Assembly: GCA_947465215.1 (NCBI GenBank)
Contig: CANHZX010000005.1
Span: 1-37,641 of the forward strand
DNA length: 37,641 nt
Direction: 5' to 3'
From: Betaproteobacteria bacterium
Lineage (GTDB): Bacteria > Pseudomonadota > Gammaproteobacteria > Burkholderiales > SG8-41
Both the position numbers and the translations under genes were made by a program. Positions within the stretch are counted from its first letter, which is position 1; every line of letters starts with the position of its first letter. The notes below the pieces were generated by a model. The model did no database searches, had not been told where the DNA came from, and saw nothing but the letters and a program-made list of their open reading frames with translations. Shown in pieces: positions 1-8,133 of this stretch.

Positions 1-18
1 CGGATGCACGTTTGCAGC

Positions 19-576
19 TTACTTGTGCGTTCCGCCCTGATGCCCGGACGTCGCATCGCTTTCGGTCATCGTGTGCTCCTGCGAAGTGGCACCGTGAGCC
101 GCGGCCCCCTCGTAGCCCAGCAGCGACGGATCGGTCATGCCGGCAATCATCGCCAGGTGAGCGAATACGAGGAAAACCGCGACGTAGATAGCGTGATAGC
201 CGAGTTTCTTCTCCTCGCTTTGCCCCTTGTGAAGGATCCCCAGTTCCTGAAAGGCGATCAGTACCATGGGAACACCAGCAATCAGGTAAGTGGAGACGGC
301 AATCACATCGATGATCGTCCGCCACTCGCCGGCCTTGGTGATCGGCATAACGGCATTTACCATCAGGTGGGTAATGATGCCGATGAAATACAGACCGACA
401 ACAACGCCGGCAGCGCGATTCAGGTTTCTCACCCATCCGCTCATCTTCCGGGTGTAAAGAATGTAAAGCTCGGTAATGGCTACGGTTTCAGCGAGAATTA
501 CCGGAATCGCCATGAAAATAATGAGATTCCAGGGCTGATTGGTCGCCAGAAGCTCCATATAGTGCGTCATGTTCAT
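19..576 (-). CDS. Multi-pass membrane protein of unknown function
   Basis: The predicted protein has 185 residues and about four hydrophobic segments, near residues 15-40, 50-75, 85-110 and 125-150, so it is an inner-membrane protein. The soluble C-terminal tail contains several histidines (EHTM, GHQGGTHK). I do not recognise the family with certainty; it resembles small permease-like proteins listed as domains of unknown function. The ORF track starts at 597. I moved the start to ATG 576 because a GGAGG ribosome site sits 6 bases before it (GGAGGTTTGATATG). Two alternative hairpins lie directly upstream of that site. The gene lies 56 bases downstream of a secreted His/Cys-rich protein gene on the same strand and is probably co-transcribed with it. 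A metal-related role is inference from the histidines only. Confidence 0.7.
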   Translation of the reverse strand: MNMTHYMELLATNQPWNLIIFMAIPVILAETVAITELYILYTRKMSGWVRNLNRAAGVVVGLYFIGIITHLMVNAVMPITKAGEWRTIIDVIAVSTYLIAGVPMVLIAFQELGILHKGQSEEKKLGYHAIYVAVFLVFAHLAMIAGMTDPSLLGYEGAAAHGATSQEHTMTESDATSGHQGGTHK

Positions 577-589
577 ATCAAACCTCCAA

Positions 590-623
590 ATAGGCATAAC
601 AGCCTATGCGGGATCGCACAGGC
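590..623 (-). promoter_or_regulatory. Two mutually exclusive hairpins just upstream of a ribosome site
   Basis: Read on the minus strand, GCCTGTGCG-ATCC-CGCATAGGC (602-623) forms a 9-bp stem with one G-U pair. The bases ATAGGC in its 3' arm can instead pair with GCCTAT to form a second hairpin (590-607). That second hairpin ends 2 bases before the GGAGG at 583-587. The T-run lies before the first hairpin, not after it, so this is not an intrinsic terminator. A role in controlling translation of the downstream membrane protein is inference. Confidence 0.35.
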
Positions 624-632
624 TCAAAAAAA

Positions 633-1001
633 TTACGCAGATCGGGAGTTTTGTCGCGGGGGGCGGAACAACCCTTCAACCCGGGATGCCAGACTGAACG
701 CAGGGTTGAACGGAATGAGTTCGCTGGCGCTCTGATAAGGCGGGATCAGGAGCGTTGCAGAAAAATTGCCGACAAAGCTGAAACAGCAGCCATGACTGAC
801 TTTGCTGATTGGATGATGATCATCAGCAGACTTTGCGGGATGACAGTCGGCTTCGTGATCCTGGTGTGCATGGGCCGTGTCTTGGAATTGCACCTGAACC
901 TGCGCAGATGAAACCGGCAAAGGCATGGTTGCGCTGCTGAGCACGGGGGCCAGCAACACACAGAGTCCCACCAGAAAGGCGATTAATTTTTGATGTCGCA
1001 C
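633..1001 (-). CDS. Small secreted His/Cys-rich protein
   Basis: The 122-residue product has a typical N-terminal signal sequence (a hydrophobic run at residues 6-24 followed by small residues), so it should be exported. The mature part is rich in potential metal ligands: HAHQDHEADCHP, DDHHP and HGCC fall within about 35 residues. The C-terminus ends EGLFRPPRQNSRSA; a similar LFRPP ending recurs in small exported proteins near metal-handling genes, which is recollection and not a search result. The start is GTG with no strong ribosome site, so the exact N-terminus is uncertain. The next gene downstream encodes a membrane protein with a His-containing tail. Function is unknown; periplasmic metal binding is a reasonable but unproven guess. 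Confidence 0.6.
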   Translation of the reverse strand: MRHQKLIAFLVGLCVLLAPVLSSATMPLPVSSAQVQVQFQDTAHAHQDHEADCHPAKSADDHHPISKVSHGCCFSFVGNFSATLLIPPYQSASELIPFNPAFSLASRVEGLFRPPRQNSRSA

Positions 1002-1057
1002 AGCTTTATCATCCGCTCAATTGCCTGGCGATTCAAGCCGTTGATTCGCAAGCCGGT

Positions 1058-1843
1058 TTAATGCGGACGTCGCGGTTTGCGTCCCGATTTTGCCGCCAGC
1101 GGATCATAGATAAACCGCGGCAGCACATGCATCAGCCGCGCCACGATGGCCATCTGCCAGGGAATTACTGCATAGGTTTTGCGGCGTTCGATGAGCGCGG
1201 CGATTTTTCGGGCCGCAACATCCGCCGTCATGATGAAGGGCATGCGGTAAGGGTTGTGCGAAGTCATCGCGGTGACGATATAACCCGGGCAGATGGTGAT
1301 TACCGTGATGCCGGTTCCCCGCAGCTCCACCCGCAGGCTTTCCAGATAACTGATTGCTGCGGCTTTTGAGGCGGAATACGCCCCCGATCCCGGCAGTCCC
1401 CGGTAACCCGCGACGCTGGCAATGCCCACCAGAACGCCGCTGCCGCGTTCGCGCATCGACGTAATAAACGGCTGGAAGGTATTCATCATACCGATGACAT
1501 TGATGTCGAACACATCACGGAAAGACTGTTCGTCCTCGGGCGCTTCGGTCAGCGTGCCGATGCTGACACCGGCATTGGCAATGACGATATCGGGAGTGCC
1601 GTGCTTGCCGGCGAAATCGGCGGCTGCAGCACGCAGGCTTGCCGAGTCGCGGACATCACCGGCATAAGTTGCGCAGGGGCTGGCACAGGCTGCGGCAAAA
1701 CGCTCGAGTTCATGCGTGCGGCGCGCGATCAGACCCAGGGTGGCGCCGTTTGCCGCGTAGTGGCTTGCGATGGCGGCGCCCAGTCCGCCGGAAGCGCCGG
1801 TAATAACGACAGTTCGGTCGGCTGCCGCAGTCATTGCGGACAT
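1058..1843 (-). CDS. Short-chain dehydrogenase/reductase (SDR)
   Basis: The 261-residue product has the classical SDR layout. The NAD(P)-binding TGASGGLG is at residues 15-22, NAG at 90-92 and the structural Asn at about 115. The catalytic triad is Ser143, Tyr156 and Lys160 (YSASK). The substrate is not predictable from sequence. The gene begins 4 bases after the stop codon of the CPYC-type DsbA gene, so the two are almost certainly co-transcribed. An SDR gene following the argS/SPOR/dsbA block is, to my knowledge, common in betaproteobacteria. A second in-frame ATG three codons downstream is an alternative start. Confidence 0.9.
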   Translation of the reverse strand: MSAMTAAADRTVVITGASGGLGAAIASHYAANGATLGLIARRTHELERFAAACASPCATYAGDVRDSASLRAAAADFAGKHGTPDIVIANAGVSIGTLTEAPEDEQSFRDVFDINVIGMMNTFQPFITSMRERGSGVLVGIASVAGYRGLPGSGAYSASKAAAISYLESLRVELRGTGITVITICPGYIVTAMTSHNPYRMPFIMTADVAARKIAALIERRKTYAVIPWQMAIVARLMHVLPRFIYDPLAAKSGRKPRRPH

Positions 1844-1847
1844 GCGT

Positions 1848-2504
1848 TCAGCGGGTGGCCCGGATCCGGAAAATAAGGCCGTCGAGGATCGGGATCAGGC
1901 CTTCCAGGGTTTCCGTCATATTGCCGGAAGTGAGATATCGGCCATCGACCACCAGCGACGGGGTGCCGTTGATACTGTAGGCCTGCGTTAACTTCGCCGC
2001 CTCTTCAACTTTGCGCTGTACGGCCGCCGAGTTGTAAGCCGCGTCCCAGCGTTCGCGGGCGATGCCGTTGCGTGCCGCCCAATCAGACATTGCTTCCGGG
2101 CGGCTCATCGCCAGTTCTTCAACGTGATAACTGTAATAGGCGCGCTGGTGCAGGCGTTCCACTTCACCCAGCGCTTCCAGTGTGTAGAAAACACGGGCAT
2201 GCGGCGCCCAGTTGTCACGCAGAATCGCCGGGATGCGCCTTACGGTGATATCCGCCGGTTTATTGCTGATCCAGCGCTCAAGGATGGGTTGCAGGCTGTT
2301 GCAGTAGGGGCAGCCGTACCAGAAAAAATCGATGACTTCGATCTGTGTGGCCGGCACTTGTACCGGCTGCTGCTTGATCGGCCGGAAATCAATTTCAGCC
2401 CGGATCGGTTTCTGGCCGGCCGCAGTCTGCGCACCGGCCGGTTGCGCCAGCAGGGTCTGGAAGGCGAAGACGCAGGCGAAAAATACCGCCGGCGCGCCGC
2501 GCAT
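1848..2504 (-). CDS. DsbA-type thiol:disulfide oxidoreductase, CPYC variant
   Basis: The 218-residue protein has a signal peptide (cleavage probably near residue 25, AGA|QT) and a thioredoxin-fold DsbA domain. The redox motif is C65-P-Y-C68 within FFWYGCPYCNS, and the cis-proline loop is GTPSLVV. Classical DsbA uses CPHC; a Tyr in the dipeptide is more typical of glutaredoxin-like proteins and should change the redox potential. The gene starts 2 bases after the stop codon of a CPHC paralogue. The two share the FFWYGCP segment and overall layout, which indicates tandem duplication with divergence. It probably acts on periplasmic cysteines; a specialised client such as apocytochrome c is possible, since System II cytochrome assembly genes lie in the same window. 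Confidence 0.88.
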   Translation of the reverse strand: MRGAPAVFFACVFAFQTLLAQPAGAQTAAGQKPIRAEIDFRPIKQQPVQVPATQIEVIDFFWYGCPYCNSLQPILERWISNKPADITVRRIPAILRDNWAPHARVFYTLEALGEVERLHQRAYYSYHVEELAMSRPEAMSDWAARNGIARERWDAAYNSAAVQRKVEEAAKLTQAYSINGTPSLVVDGRYLTSGNMTETLEGLIPILDGLIFRIRATR

Positions 2505-2506
2505 GA

Positions 2507-3175
2507 TTATTTACCCTTGCCTTTGCGCGATTCGGCGATCAGCGCATCAACGACTTCGAAATAACGGTCGTAGTCGATGACGCGTTCCGATTTCATGGTC
2601 ATCGACGGTGAGGCGATGAACTTGCCGTCGATCACCAGCGCGGGCGTGCCGGGGATGTCGAATTTTCGGGTCAGTTCGATCGAGCGCTGGGTCTTGCCGT
2701 TGACGCCGAAGGAATTGAAGGTGTCGGTGAATTTCTTGCGGTCAATGCCTTTGCCGGCGGCCCAGTCAAAAATGGCGTTGGCATCCTTGAGGTTGACGTG
2801 CTGCTTGTGCAGCGTTGCAAACAATTCCAGGTGCATCTTGTCGACAAGGCCCATGGCTTCGAGCGTGTAATAGGCGCGTGTCAGTGGAACCCAGGAATCC
2901 TGGAAAATCGCGGGAACGCGCTTGAAATCAACATCCGCCGGTTTGCGCTTGAGCCACACTTCCAGCGAAGGCTGCAGGTTGAAGCAATGCGGGCAGCCGT
3001 ACCAGAAAAATTCCAGCACCTCGACCTTGTTGCCGCTGTCGGTCGGTTGCGGCGGCTTCACAATCAGGTATTCCTTGCCCGCAACCGGCGGTTGGGCCGC
3101 TTGGGCGGGAGCGGTCAGGCACAGGGCAAGGCTCGCGGCGGTCAGTGCTCTCAGGAACATAGCGGTCAATCGCAT
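2507..3175 (-). CDS. dsbA: Periplasmic thiol:disulfide interchange protein DsbA
   Basis: The 222-residue protein has a signal peptide (residues 1-27, ending AQA-A) and a DsbA thioredoxin fold. The canonical active site is C61-P-H-C64 in FFWYGCPHCFNLQ, and the cis-Pro loop is GTPALVI. It oxidises cysteine pairs in exported proteins and would be re-oxidised by DsbB, which is not in this window. It lies between the SPOR-protein gene (20-base gap) and the CPYC paralogue (2-base gap) on the same strand, an arrangement found in many betaproteobacteria. Its length matches the family. A possible ribosome site (GGAGAT) precedes the ATG. Confidence 0.93.
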   Translation of the reverse strand: MRLTAMFLRALTAASLALCLTAPAQAAQPPVAGKEYLIVKPPQPTDSGNKVEVLEFFWYGCPHCFNLQPSLEVWLKRKPADVDFKRVPAIFQDSWVPLTRAYYTLEAMGLVDKMHLELFATLHKQHVNLKDANAIFDWAAGKGIDRKKFTDTFNSFGVNGKTQRSIELTRKFDIPGTPALVIDGKFIASPSMTMKSERVIDYDRYFEVVDALIAESRKGKGK

Positions 3176-3195
3176 GGCATCTCCATAAGACAGCG

Positions 3196-3792
3196 TTATT
3201 TGTCGGCGTCGCGGACTTTGATCAGTGTCGTGTCGATGCCGTTATTCTTCAGAGTGTCGCGGGCGCGGTTCAGTTCCTCGACACTGCCGTAAGGTCCGAG
3301 GCGGACCCGATGCCAGACACCGCGGTCGGGCAGGGTTGTGGTCTGGATCGACGCCTGCACCCCAAGCAGCGCCAGACGCGCTTTCAGGTTGTCGGCGTCC
3401 GGCGCGTTCTGGAATGCACCGGCTTGCAGGTAGAACGATTCCTTGGCAGCGCTGGGCGTGGTTTTGGCGTCGCGCAGCTGCTGGTCGGTCGCGGGTTCTT
3501 CAACCCCGGGCAGGATCTTGTAGAAATCGAAGCGCGGTTTGGTTTCCGCTGCCTTGCCGTTTTTGTCAGCGCCCTTGGCCGGTTCCGTTCCCGGTTTGGT
3601 GGCTTCGGGTTTAGCCGCCGGCGCCTTTTGCTGGAAGGGATTGGGCATCTTGTTGATATACCAGGCAACACCCATAGCAATGCCGAGTCCCAGCACCAGC
3701 CCGATCAGGATGCCGATGAACAGAGATCCGCCGCCCCCGCGGGACGAGGATTTGCGCTCACTGCCTTTATAGTCTCTGCTCACGACGGCCAT
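3196..3792 (-). CDS. SPOR-domain membrane protein (FtsN/DedD-like)
   Basis: The 198-residue protein is a bitopic cell-division-type protein. It has a short basic cytoplasmic start, one membrane segment at about residues 24-46, a Pro/Ala/Lys-rich linker, and a C-terminal SPOR domain from about residue 117 (FYLQAGAFQ... VRLGPYGS) to the end. SPOR domains bind septal peptidoglycan lacking stem peptides. The position directly after argS, with a 1-base gap between the argS stop and this ATG, and before dsbA is typical for the betaproteobacterial FtsN-like protein. I leave the gene symbol empty because FtsN and DedD cannot be separated by sight. Confidence 0.88.
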   Translation of the reverse strand: MAVVSRDYKGSERKSSSRGGGGSLFIGILIGLVLGLGIAMGVAWYINKMPNPFQQKAPAAKPEATKPGTEPAKGADKNGKAAETKPRFDFYKILPGVEEPATDQQLRDAKTTPSAAKESFYLQAGAFQNAPDADNLKARLALLGVQASIQTTTLPDRGVWHRVRLGPYGSVEELNRARDTLKNNGIDTTLIKVRDADK

Positions 3793-3793
3793 C

Positions 3794-5563
3794 TTACATT
3801 TTTTCCGGTGCGGTCACACCCAGAAGGGCGAGTCCGTTGCGCAGGACCTGACGCACGGCGAGGGCCAGTGCGAGTCTTGCGCGGGTGAGCGCGGCATCCT
3901 CGACGAGGAAACGTTCCGCGTTGTAATAGCTGTGGAATTCGCCGGCGAATTCTTTCAGGTAGAAGGCGATATTGTGCGGCGCGAGATCTCGCGCCGCACC
4001 TTCGACAACTTCAGGAAATTCCATCAGCTGCTTCAGCATTGTGGCTTCGTGCGCCGATATCAGCGGCGCGACATCAGCATCGCGCAGCGACGCTTCGTCG
4101 CCGCCCCATTGTGCCAGCACGCTGCACACCCGCGCGTGGGCGTACTGGATGTAATACACCGGATTGTCGTTGCTTTGCGATTTGGCCAGATCGAGGTCGA
4201 AATCGAAGTGCTGATCGCTTTTGCGCAGCACATAGAAAAACCGGGCGGCATCGACGCCGACGTCGCCATACAAATCTTCCAGCGTCACGTAATTGCCGCT
4301 GCGTTTGCCCATGCGCACCGGTTCGCCGCCACGGAACAGCGCCACCAGCTGGATCAGCGGGACCACCAGCCGGGTTTCATCGCCGCCCAGCGCGGTGATG
4401 GCCGCCTTCACCCGCGGAATGTAGCCGTGGTGATCGGCGCCCCAGACGTCGATGATGCGGGTATAGCCTCGATCCAGCTTGTCGGCGTGATAGGCGATGT
4501 CAGACGCGAAATAGGTATACAGGCCATTATCGCGCTGGACGACGCGGTCCTTGTCATCGCCGAAAGCAGTACTGCGGAACCATAGCGCGCCGTCATTTTC
4601 GTAGAGGTGGCCGGCCGCACGCAGGCTGTCCAGCGTCGCGGCGACCTTGCCTTCGGTGTACAGCGACTGTTCCGAATACCAGCGGTCGAAGGTCACGCCG
4701 AAACGTTCCAGCACGCTGCGGCATTCCGCCAGTTGCTGTGTCAGCACCTGGTCGAACATGCTGCGGAAGGCGTCGCCCAACAGAGTTTTCATGTTGGCGA
4801 TCAGCGCATCGATGCGGATTTCCTGCAGCGCTTCAAGCTGTTCCGGTGTTTCATCGCCGCGCGCAACTGGCACACCACACAGCACTGCTGCTGCATCGCG
4901 CTCAAGGGACTTGCCGTGAACGGCGCGCAGTTCTTCAGCGCGCTGCCTTACGTATTCACCCTGATAGCCGTTGGGCGGGAATTCCACGGTAATACCGGCG
5001 GCTTCCAGATAACGCATCCACACCGAGGCCAGCAGAATGTCCATTTGCCGGCCGGCGTCGTTGACATAAAACTCGCGCTGGACGTCATAGCCGGCGGCGG
5101 CCAGGATCGCGGCCAGGCTGGCGCCATAGGCGGCGCCGCGGCCATGACCGACATGCAAGGGGCCGGTCGGATTAGCCGAGACGAACTCGACCTGGATGCT
5201 CGCGCCCTGCCCGGCATTGCTGTTGCCGTAGCGCGTGCCGGCTTCCAGCACGCGGCTCACGACCTGCTGTTTGTAACGCTGGGTCAGAAACAGATTGATG
5301 AAGCCGGCGCCGGCGATTTCCGCTTTTTCAAGATCCGGGGATGCCGGCAAGGCATCGAGAATTTTTTGTGCGATTGCGCGCGGATTGCCGCGCAGTTCTT
5401 TGGCCAACTGCATCGCGATATTGCAGGCGAAGTCGCCATGCTGTGCCTGTTTGGGGCGATCGAGAAGGATGCGGGCTGTAGTGCCGGCGGGCACAACCTG
5501 TTCAAGCGCGCGCTGGATAAGTCCGGCGAGCAGGGTTCTGGCGTCGGCGGAAACGGTGGTCAT
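3794..5563 (-). CDS. argS: Arginyl-tRNA synthetase
   Basis: The 589-residue class I aminoacyl-tRNA synthetase charges tRNA-Arg. The HIGH motif appears as HVGH in NPTGPLHVGHGRGA. The KMSK loop is replaced by MGKRSGNYVTL, as is normal for many ArgRS. The N-terminal Add1-like domain and the C-terminal anticodon-binding DALR domain (HSYYNAERFLVED...) are present. Length agrees with E. coli ArgS (577 residues). It is followed after one base by the SPOR-protein gene. About 108 bases separate it from priA upstream; I see no clear promoter or terminator there and only a weak ribosome site. Confidence 0.97.
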   Translation of the reverse strand: MTTVSADARTLLAGLIQRALEQVVPAGTTARILLDRPKQAQHGDFACNIAMQLAKELRGNPRAIAQKILDALPASPDLEKAEIAGAGFINLFLTQRYKQQVVSRVLEAGTRYGNSNAGQGASIQVEFVSANPTGPLHVGHGRGAAYGASLAAILAAAGYDVQREFYVNDAGRQMDILLASVWMRYLEAAGITVEFPPNGYQGEYVRQRAEELRAVHGKSLERDAAAVLCGVPVARGDETPEQLEALQEIRIDALIANMKTLLGDAFRSMFDQVLTQQLAECRSVLERFGVTFDRWYSEQSLYTEGKVAATLDSLRAAGHLYENDGALWFRSTAFGDDKDRVVQRDNGLYTYFASDIAYHADKLDRGYTRIIDVWGADHHGYIPRVKAAITALGGDETRLVVPLIQLVALFRGGEPVRMGKRSGNYVTLEDLYGDVGVDAARFFYVLRKSDQHFDFDLDLAKSQSNDNPVYYIQYAHARVCSVLAQWGGDEASLRDADVAPLISAHEATMLKQLMEFPEVVEGAARDLAPHNIAFYLKEFAGEFHSYYNAERFLVEDAALTRARLALALAVRQVLRNGLALLGVTAPEKM

Positions 5564-5671
5564 TTCTGGATGAGGTGTCTGCCCGTGACGTGCCGGAATC
5601 AGGCTTTCAGCGGTGCAAATCTGTGTGCGGGAAAGGCGCTGATTTTAACACGGCGGATGCGCGGTTTTCCC

Positions 5672-7852
5672 TCAGAAATCAAGCGGATCGACATCCAGCG
5701 ACCAGCGTGCCGGTGTGCTTTCGCCTTCGGCCAGCAGCGGACGCCAGGCGTTGAGAAAAGACCGTAGAGCGCCGCGCGAAGGCGTTTGCACCAGCAACTG
5801 GGCGCGTTCGCGGCCGGCGCGGCGCATCATGTTCGCCGGTACCGGATCAAAGACGGCGACACCGCTGTTCAGGCCTTCCGCCGAACGGGCAGCCTGTTCC
5901 AGAAAACCCAAGGCGGTTTTGAGATCCCGGGCTTCCGCGCGTAGCAGGGCCTGATGCACATAAGGTGGAAATCCAGCCTGCTGCCGCTCAGTCAGCTGGC
6001 TGCGGGCGAAAGCATCGAAATCCTGGTCGCGCAGCGCGGCGTACAGGGGATGGTCGGGAAACTGGGTCTGTACCAGCACCATGCCGGGCAGGTTGCCGCG
6101 GCCGGCGCGGCCTGCGACCTGGGTGAGCAGTGCGTAAAGGCGTTCCGAGGCGCGGAAGTCATTGCTGTAGAGCATGCTGTCGGCATTGACCACACCGACC
6201 AGATTCAGGTGCGGAAAATCATGGCCCTTGGCGAGGATCTGCGTGCCGACCAGAATGTCGACATCGCGTTCGCGGATGCGCTCACGCATTGCCGGCCAGG
6301 CATCTTTGGGCCGCGTGGTATCGCGATCGATGCGCAGGATTCGCGCCTGCGGGAAATGGCGGATCAGCGCCTCCTCCACGCGCTGAGTGCCCTGGCCCAC
6401 TGGTGCGAGATCGGCATCACCGCAATCCGGGCAGGCGGTCGGCACGGCACTGTCATGGCCGCAATGGTGACAGCGCAGCCGGCGGTCGCGAAGATGCAGC
6501 ACCAACTTTGCCGAGCAGCGTTCGCAATCCGACATCCAGCCACAACTGCCGCAAATCAGCACCGGGGCATAGCCGCGGCGGTTGATGAACACCATGCTCT
6601 GTTCGTGACGGGCGATGCGTTCTCTAATGGCACCGATCAGCGTGGGTGACAGGCCGTCTTCGGCTTTCTGCTGCCGCAGGTCGACACAGTGAATCGCCGG
6701 TAATGCGGCCTGGATTCGGTTTTTCAGCGGCAGCAGCTGATAACGGCCATCGAGCGCGTTGCGGTAGGTTTCCAGCGCCGGCGTAGCCGAACCCAGCACG
6801 ATCGGCACATTGGCCTGACTGGCACGCACCACGGCGAGGTCGCGCGCCGAATAACGAAAACCCTCGCCCTGCTTGAAAGAACTGTCGTGTTCCTCATCGA
6901 CAATGATCAGTCCCAGATCAGGCAGCGGCGTGAATACCGACAGCCGGGTGCCGAGCACAATGCGCGCCTGGCCGCTGCGCGCTGCCTGCCAGCGTTCGGC
7001 ACGTTCGCCGTCGGCGAGGCCGCTGTGCAGAGTGGAGACCATCACTTCCGGGAATCGCGCGATAACCAGCGATTCCAGCTGCGGGGTCAATGCGATTTCC
7101 GGCACCAGTAGCAGAACCTGGTGTCCGCGTGACAGTGCGATGGCCATCGCGTGCAAATAGACTTCGGTTTTACCGCTGCCGGTGATGCCCAGCAGCAGCA
7201 GGGACTGGTAACGCCCCAGCGCCGCTGTAATCGCTTCGACGGCGCTGGCCTGATCCGGCGTCAGCTGCGGTGCAATGCCGGGCGGCGGGGCGACAGGTAC
7301 TTCGCCTGGAGGAGCTTCAGTGGCTGTTACCCAACCTTCGGCGATGAAGACTTTCAGCGCCTGGCCGGTTGCAGTGCCGGCAGCAGTAATTGCCGTGTGC
7401 GGCAGCACCGCTTGTTCGCGTAACAGGCCCAGTAGTCTGCGTTGTGCCCGGGCACGCGGCGGTAGTGCGTCTTCACGGAGTGCCTTGCCTTCTTCGGTCA
7501 ATGTCCACGCGCCGGGAGATTTGCTGCGGATGCTGATGCGACGCAGTGCGGCTGGCAGTGTCGCCATGACCACGGCACCCAGCGGATGCACGTAGTAATC
7601 CGAAGCGAACTCCAGCAGTTTGAGATCGGCTTGCTGCAGTAACGCTTCGCGGTCGAGTACCGATAGGGTATGGCGCAGTTTGTTTTCCGGCACATCGCTG
7701 GTTTCGGGCTGCGCGACGATCAGTCCGATCAGCCGCTGGCGTCCGAATGGCACCAGCACCCTCGCACCGATTACCGCTGCCACATCATCACAGCGGTAAT
7801 CGAAGAGACGGGGCACCGGCACATCGAGTGCGACACGAATCAGGCGGTTCAC
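5672..7852 (-). CDS. priA: Primosomal protein N' (replication restart helicase PriA)
   Basis: PriA recognises stalled forks and reloads the replicative helicase. Visible features are the N-terminal DNA-binding start (RVALDVPVPRLFDYR), Walker A GITGSGKTE near residue 225, the DEEH box (VDEEHDSSFKQ), and a zinc-binding insertion of paired cysteines (CGSCGW, CERC, CHHCG, CPDCG) at about residues 430-480. The helicase motifs VGTQILAKGHDFP and QVAGRAGR follow. The ORF track starts at TTG 7888. I prefer GTG 7852 because the encoded N-terminus then matches the family and gives 726 residues, close to E. coli PriA (732). Neither start has a good ribosome site. The upstream gap holds DnaA-box-like sequences. 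Confidence 0.95.
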   Translation of the reverse strand: MNRLIRVALDVPVPRLFDYRCDDVAAVIGARVLVPFGRQRLIGLIVAQPETSDVPENKLRHTLSVLDREALLQQADLKLLEFASDYYVHPLGAVVMATLPAALRRISIRSKSPGAWTLTEEGKALREDALPPRARAQRRLLGLLREQAVLPHTAITAAGTATGQALKVFIAEGWVTATEAPPGEVPVAPPPGIAPQLTPDQASAVEAITAALGRYQSLLLLGITGSGKTEVYLHAMAIALSRGHQVLLLVPEIALTPQLESLVIARFPEVMVSTLHSGLADGERAERWQAARSGQARIVLGTRLSVFTPLPDLGLIIVDEEHDSSFKQGEGFRYSARDLAVVRASQANVPIVLGSATPALETYRNALDGRYQLLPLKNRIQAALPAIHCVDLRQQKAEDGLSPTLIGAIRERIARHEQSMVFINRRGYAPVLICGSCGWMSDCERCSAKLVLHLRDRRLRCHHCGHDSAVPTACPDCGDADLAPVGQGTQRVEEALIRHFPQARILRIDRDTTRPKDAWPAMRERIRERDVDILVGTQILAKGHDFPHLNLVGVVNADSMLYSNDFRASERLYALLTQVAGRAGRGNLPGMVLVQTQFPDHPLYAALRDQDFDAFARSQLTERQQAGFPPYVHQALLRAEARDLKTALGFLEQAARSAEGLNSGVAVFDPVPANMMRRAGRERAQLLVQTPSRGALRSFLNAWRPLLAEGESTPARWSLDVDPLDF

Positions 7853-7912
7853 GGGATCGGCGAAGTTAGCGTGCGAAGTTCGCAGCAATTCTTGAAATGA
7901 AGTGCAAATCGT

Positions 7913-7921
7913 TTACCCACA
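7913..7921 (+). promoter_or_regulatory. DnaA-box-like 9-mer (one mismatch)
   Basis: TTACCCACA differs from the DnaA box TTATCCACA at one base. It lies about 60 bases upstream of the preferred priA start and faces the perfect box at 7944-7952. Alone it would be weak. Confidence 0.35.
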
Positions 7922-7943
7922 AGGGATTTTGCGGTTTTAAGCC

Positions 7944-7952
7944 TGTGGATAA
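7944..7952 (-). promoter_or_regulatory. Perfect DnaA box upstream of priA
   Basis: On the minus strand the sequence is TTATCCACA, the strongest DnaA-binding 9-mer known from E. coli oriC. It lies within the hemE-priA gap, about 92 bases before the preferred priA start. Binding in vivo is inference. Confidence 0.5.
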
Positions 7953-8118
7953 CACTGTTGATCATTTGTACGGTTGGTGGTTCAAGCCGCAAGAAATGCA
8001 ATCCCAATACCTCAGCGGATTCGGGAGATGCTAAAAAATAGCAAAAAAATCATATACTTATGAAAATACAGCGGGTGCTCGTAAGCTCCGTGACGACAGT
8101 ACTGCCGTAACCCCTTGC

Positions 8119-8127
8119 TGTGTATAA
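8119..8127 (-). promoter_or_regulatory. DnaA-box consensus match behind hemE
   Basis: The minus strand reads TTATACACA, which fits the TTATNCACA consensus. It starts 7 bases past the hemE stop. Between it and the perfect box lie a near-palindrome (8093-8108, ACGACAGT/ACTGCCGT) and a strongly A/T-rich stretch (8030-8070). Confidence 0.4.
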
Positions 8128-8133
8128 GCTTTT

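Noticed and set aside
4607-5767. Plus-strand ORF of 386 codons opposite argS
   Set aside because: It is antisense to argS, whose motifs are complete. There is no domain and no ribosome site.
8030-8042. hemE intrinsic terminator (GCTATTTTTTAGC region)
   Set aside because: The stem is only four base pairs, and the T-runs are inside or before it. It was not strong enough to call.
7913-8127. Chromosomal replication origin between hemE and priA
   Set aside because: Only three boxes are seen, one imperfect, and dnaA, dnaN and gyrB are not nearby. The observation is kept as a DnaA-site finding, not as oriC.
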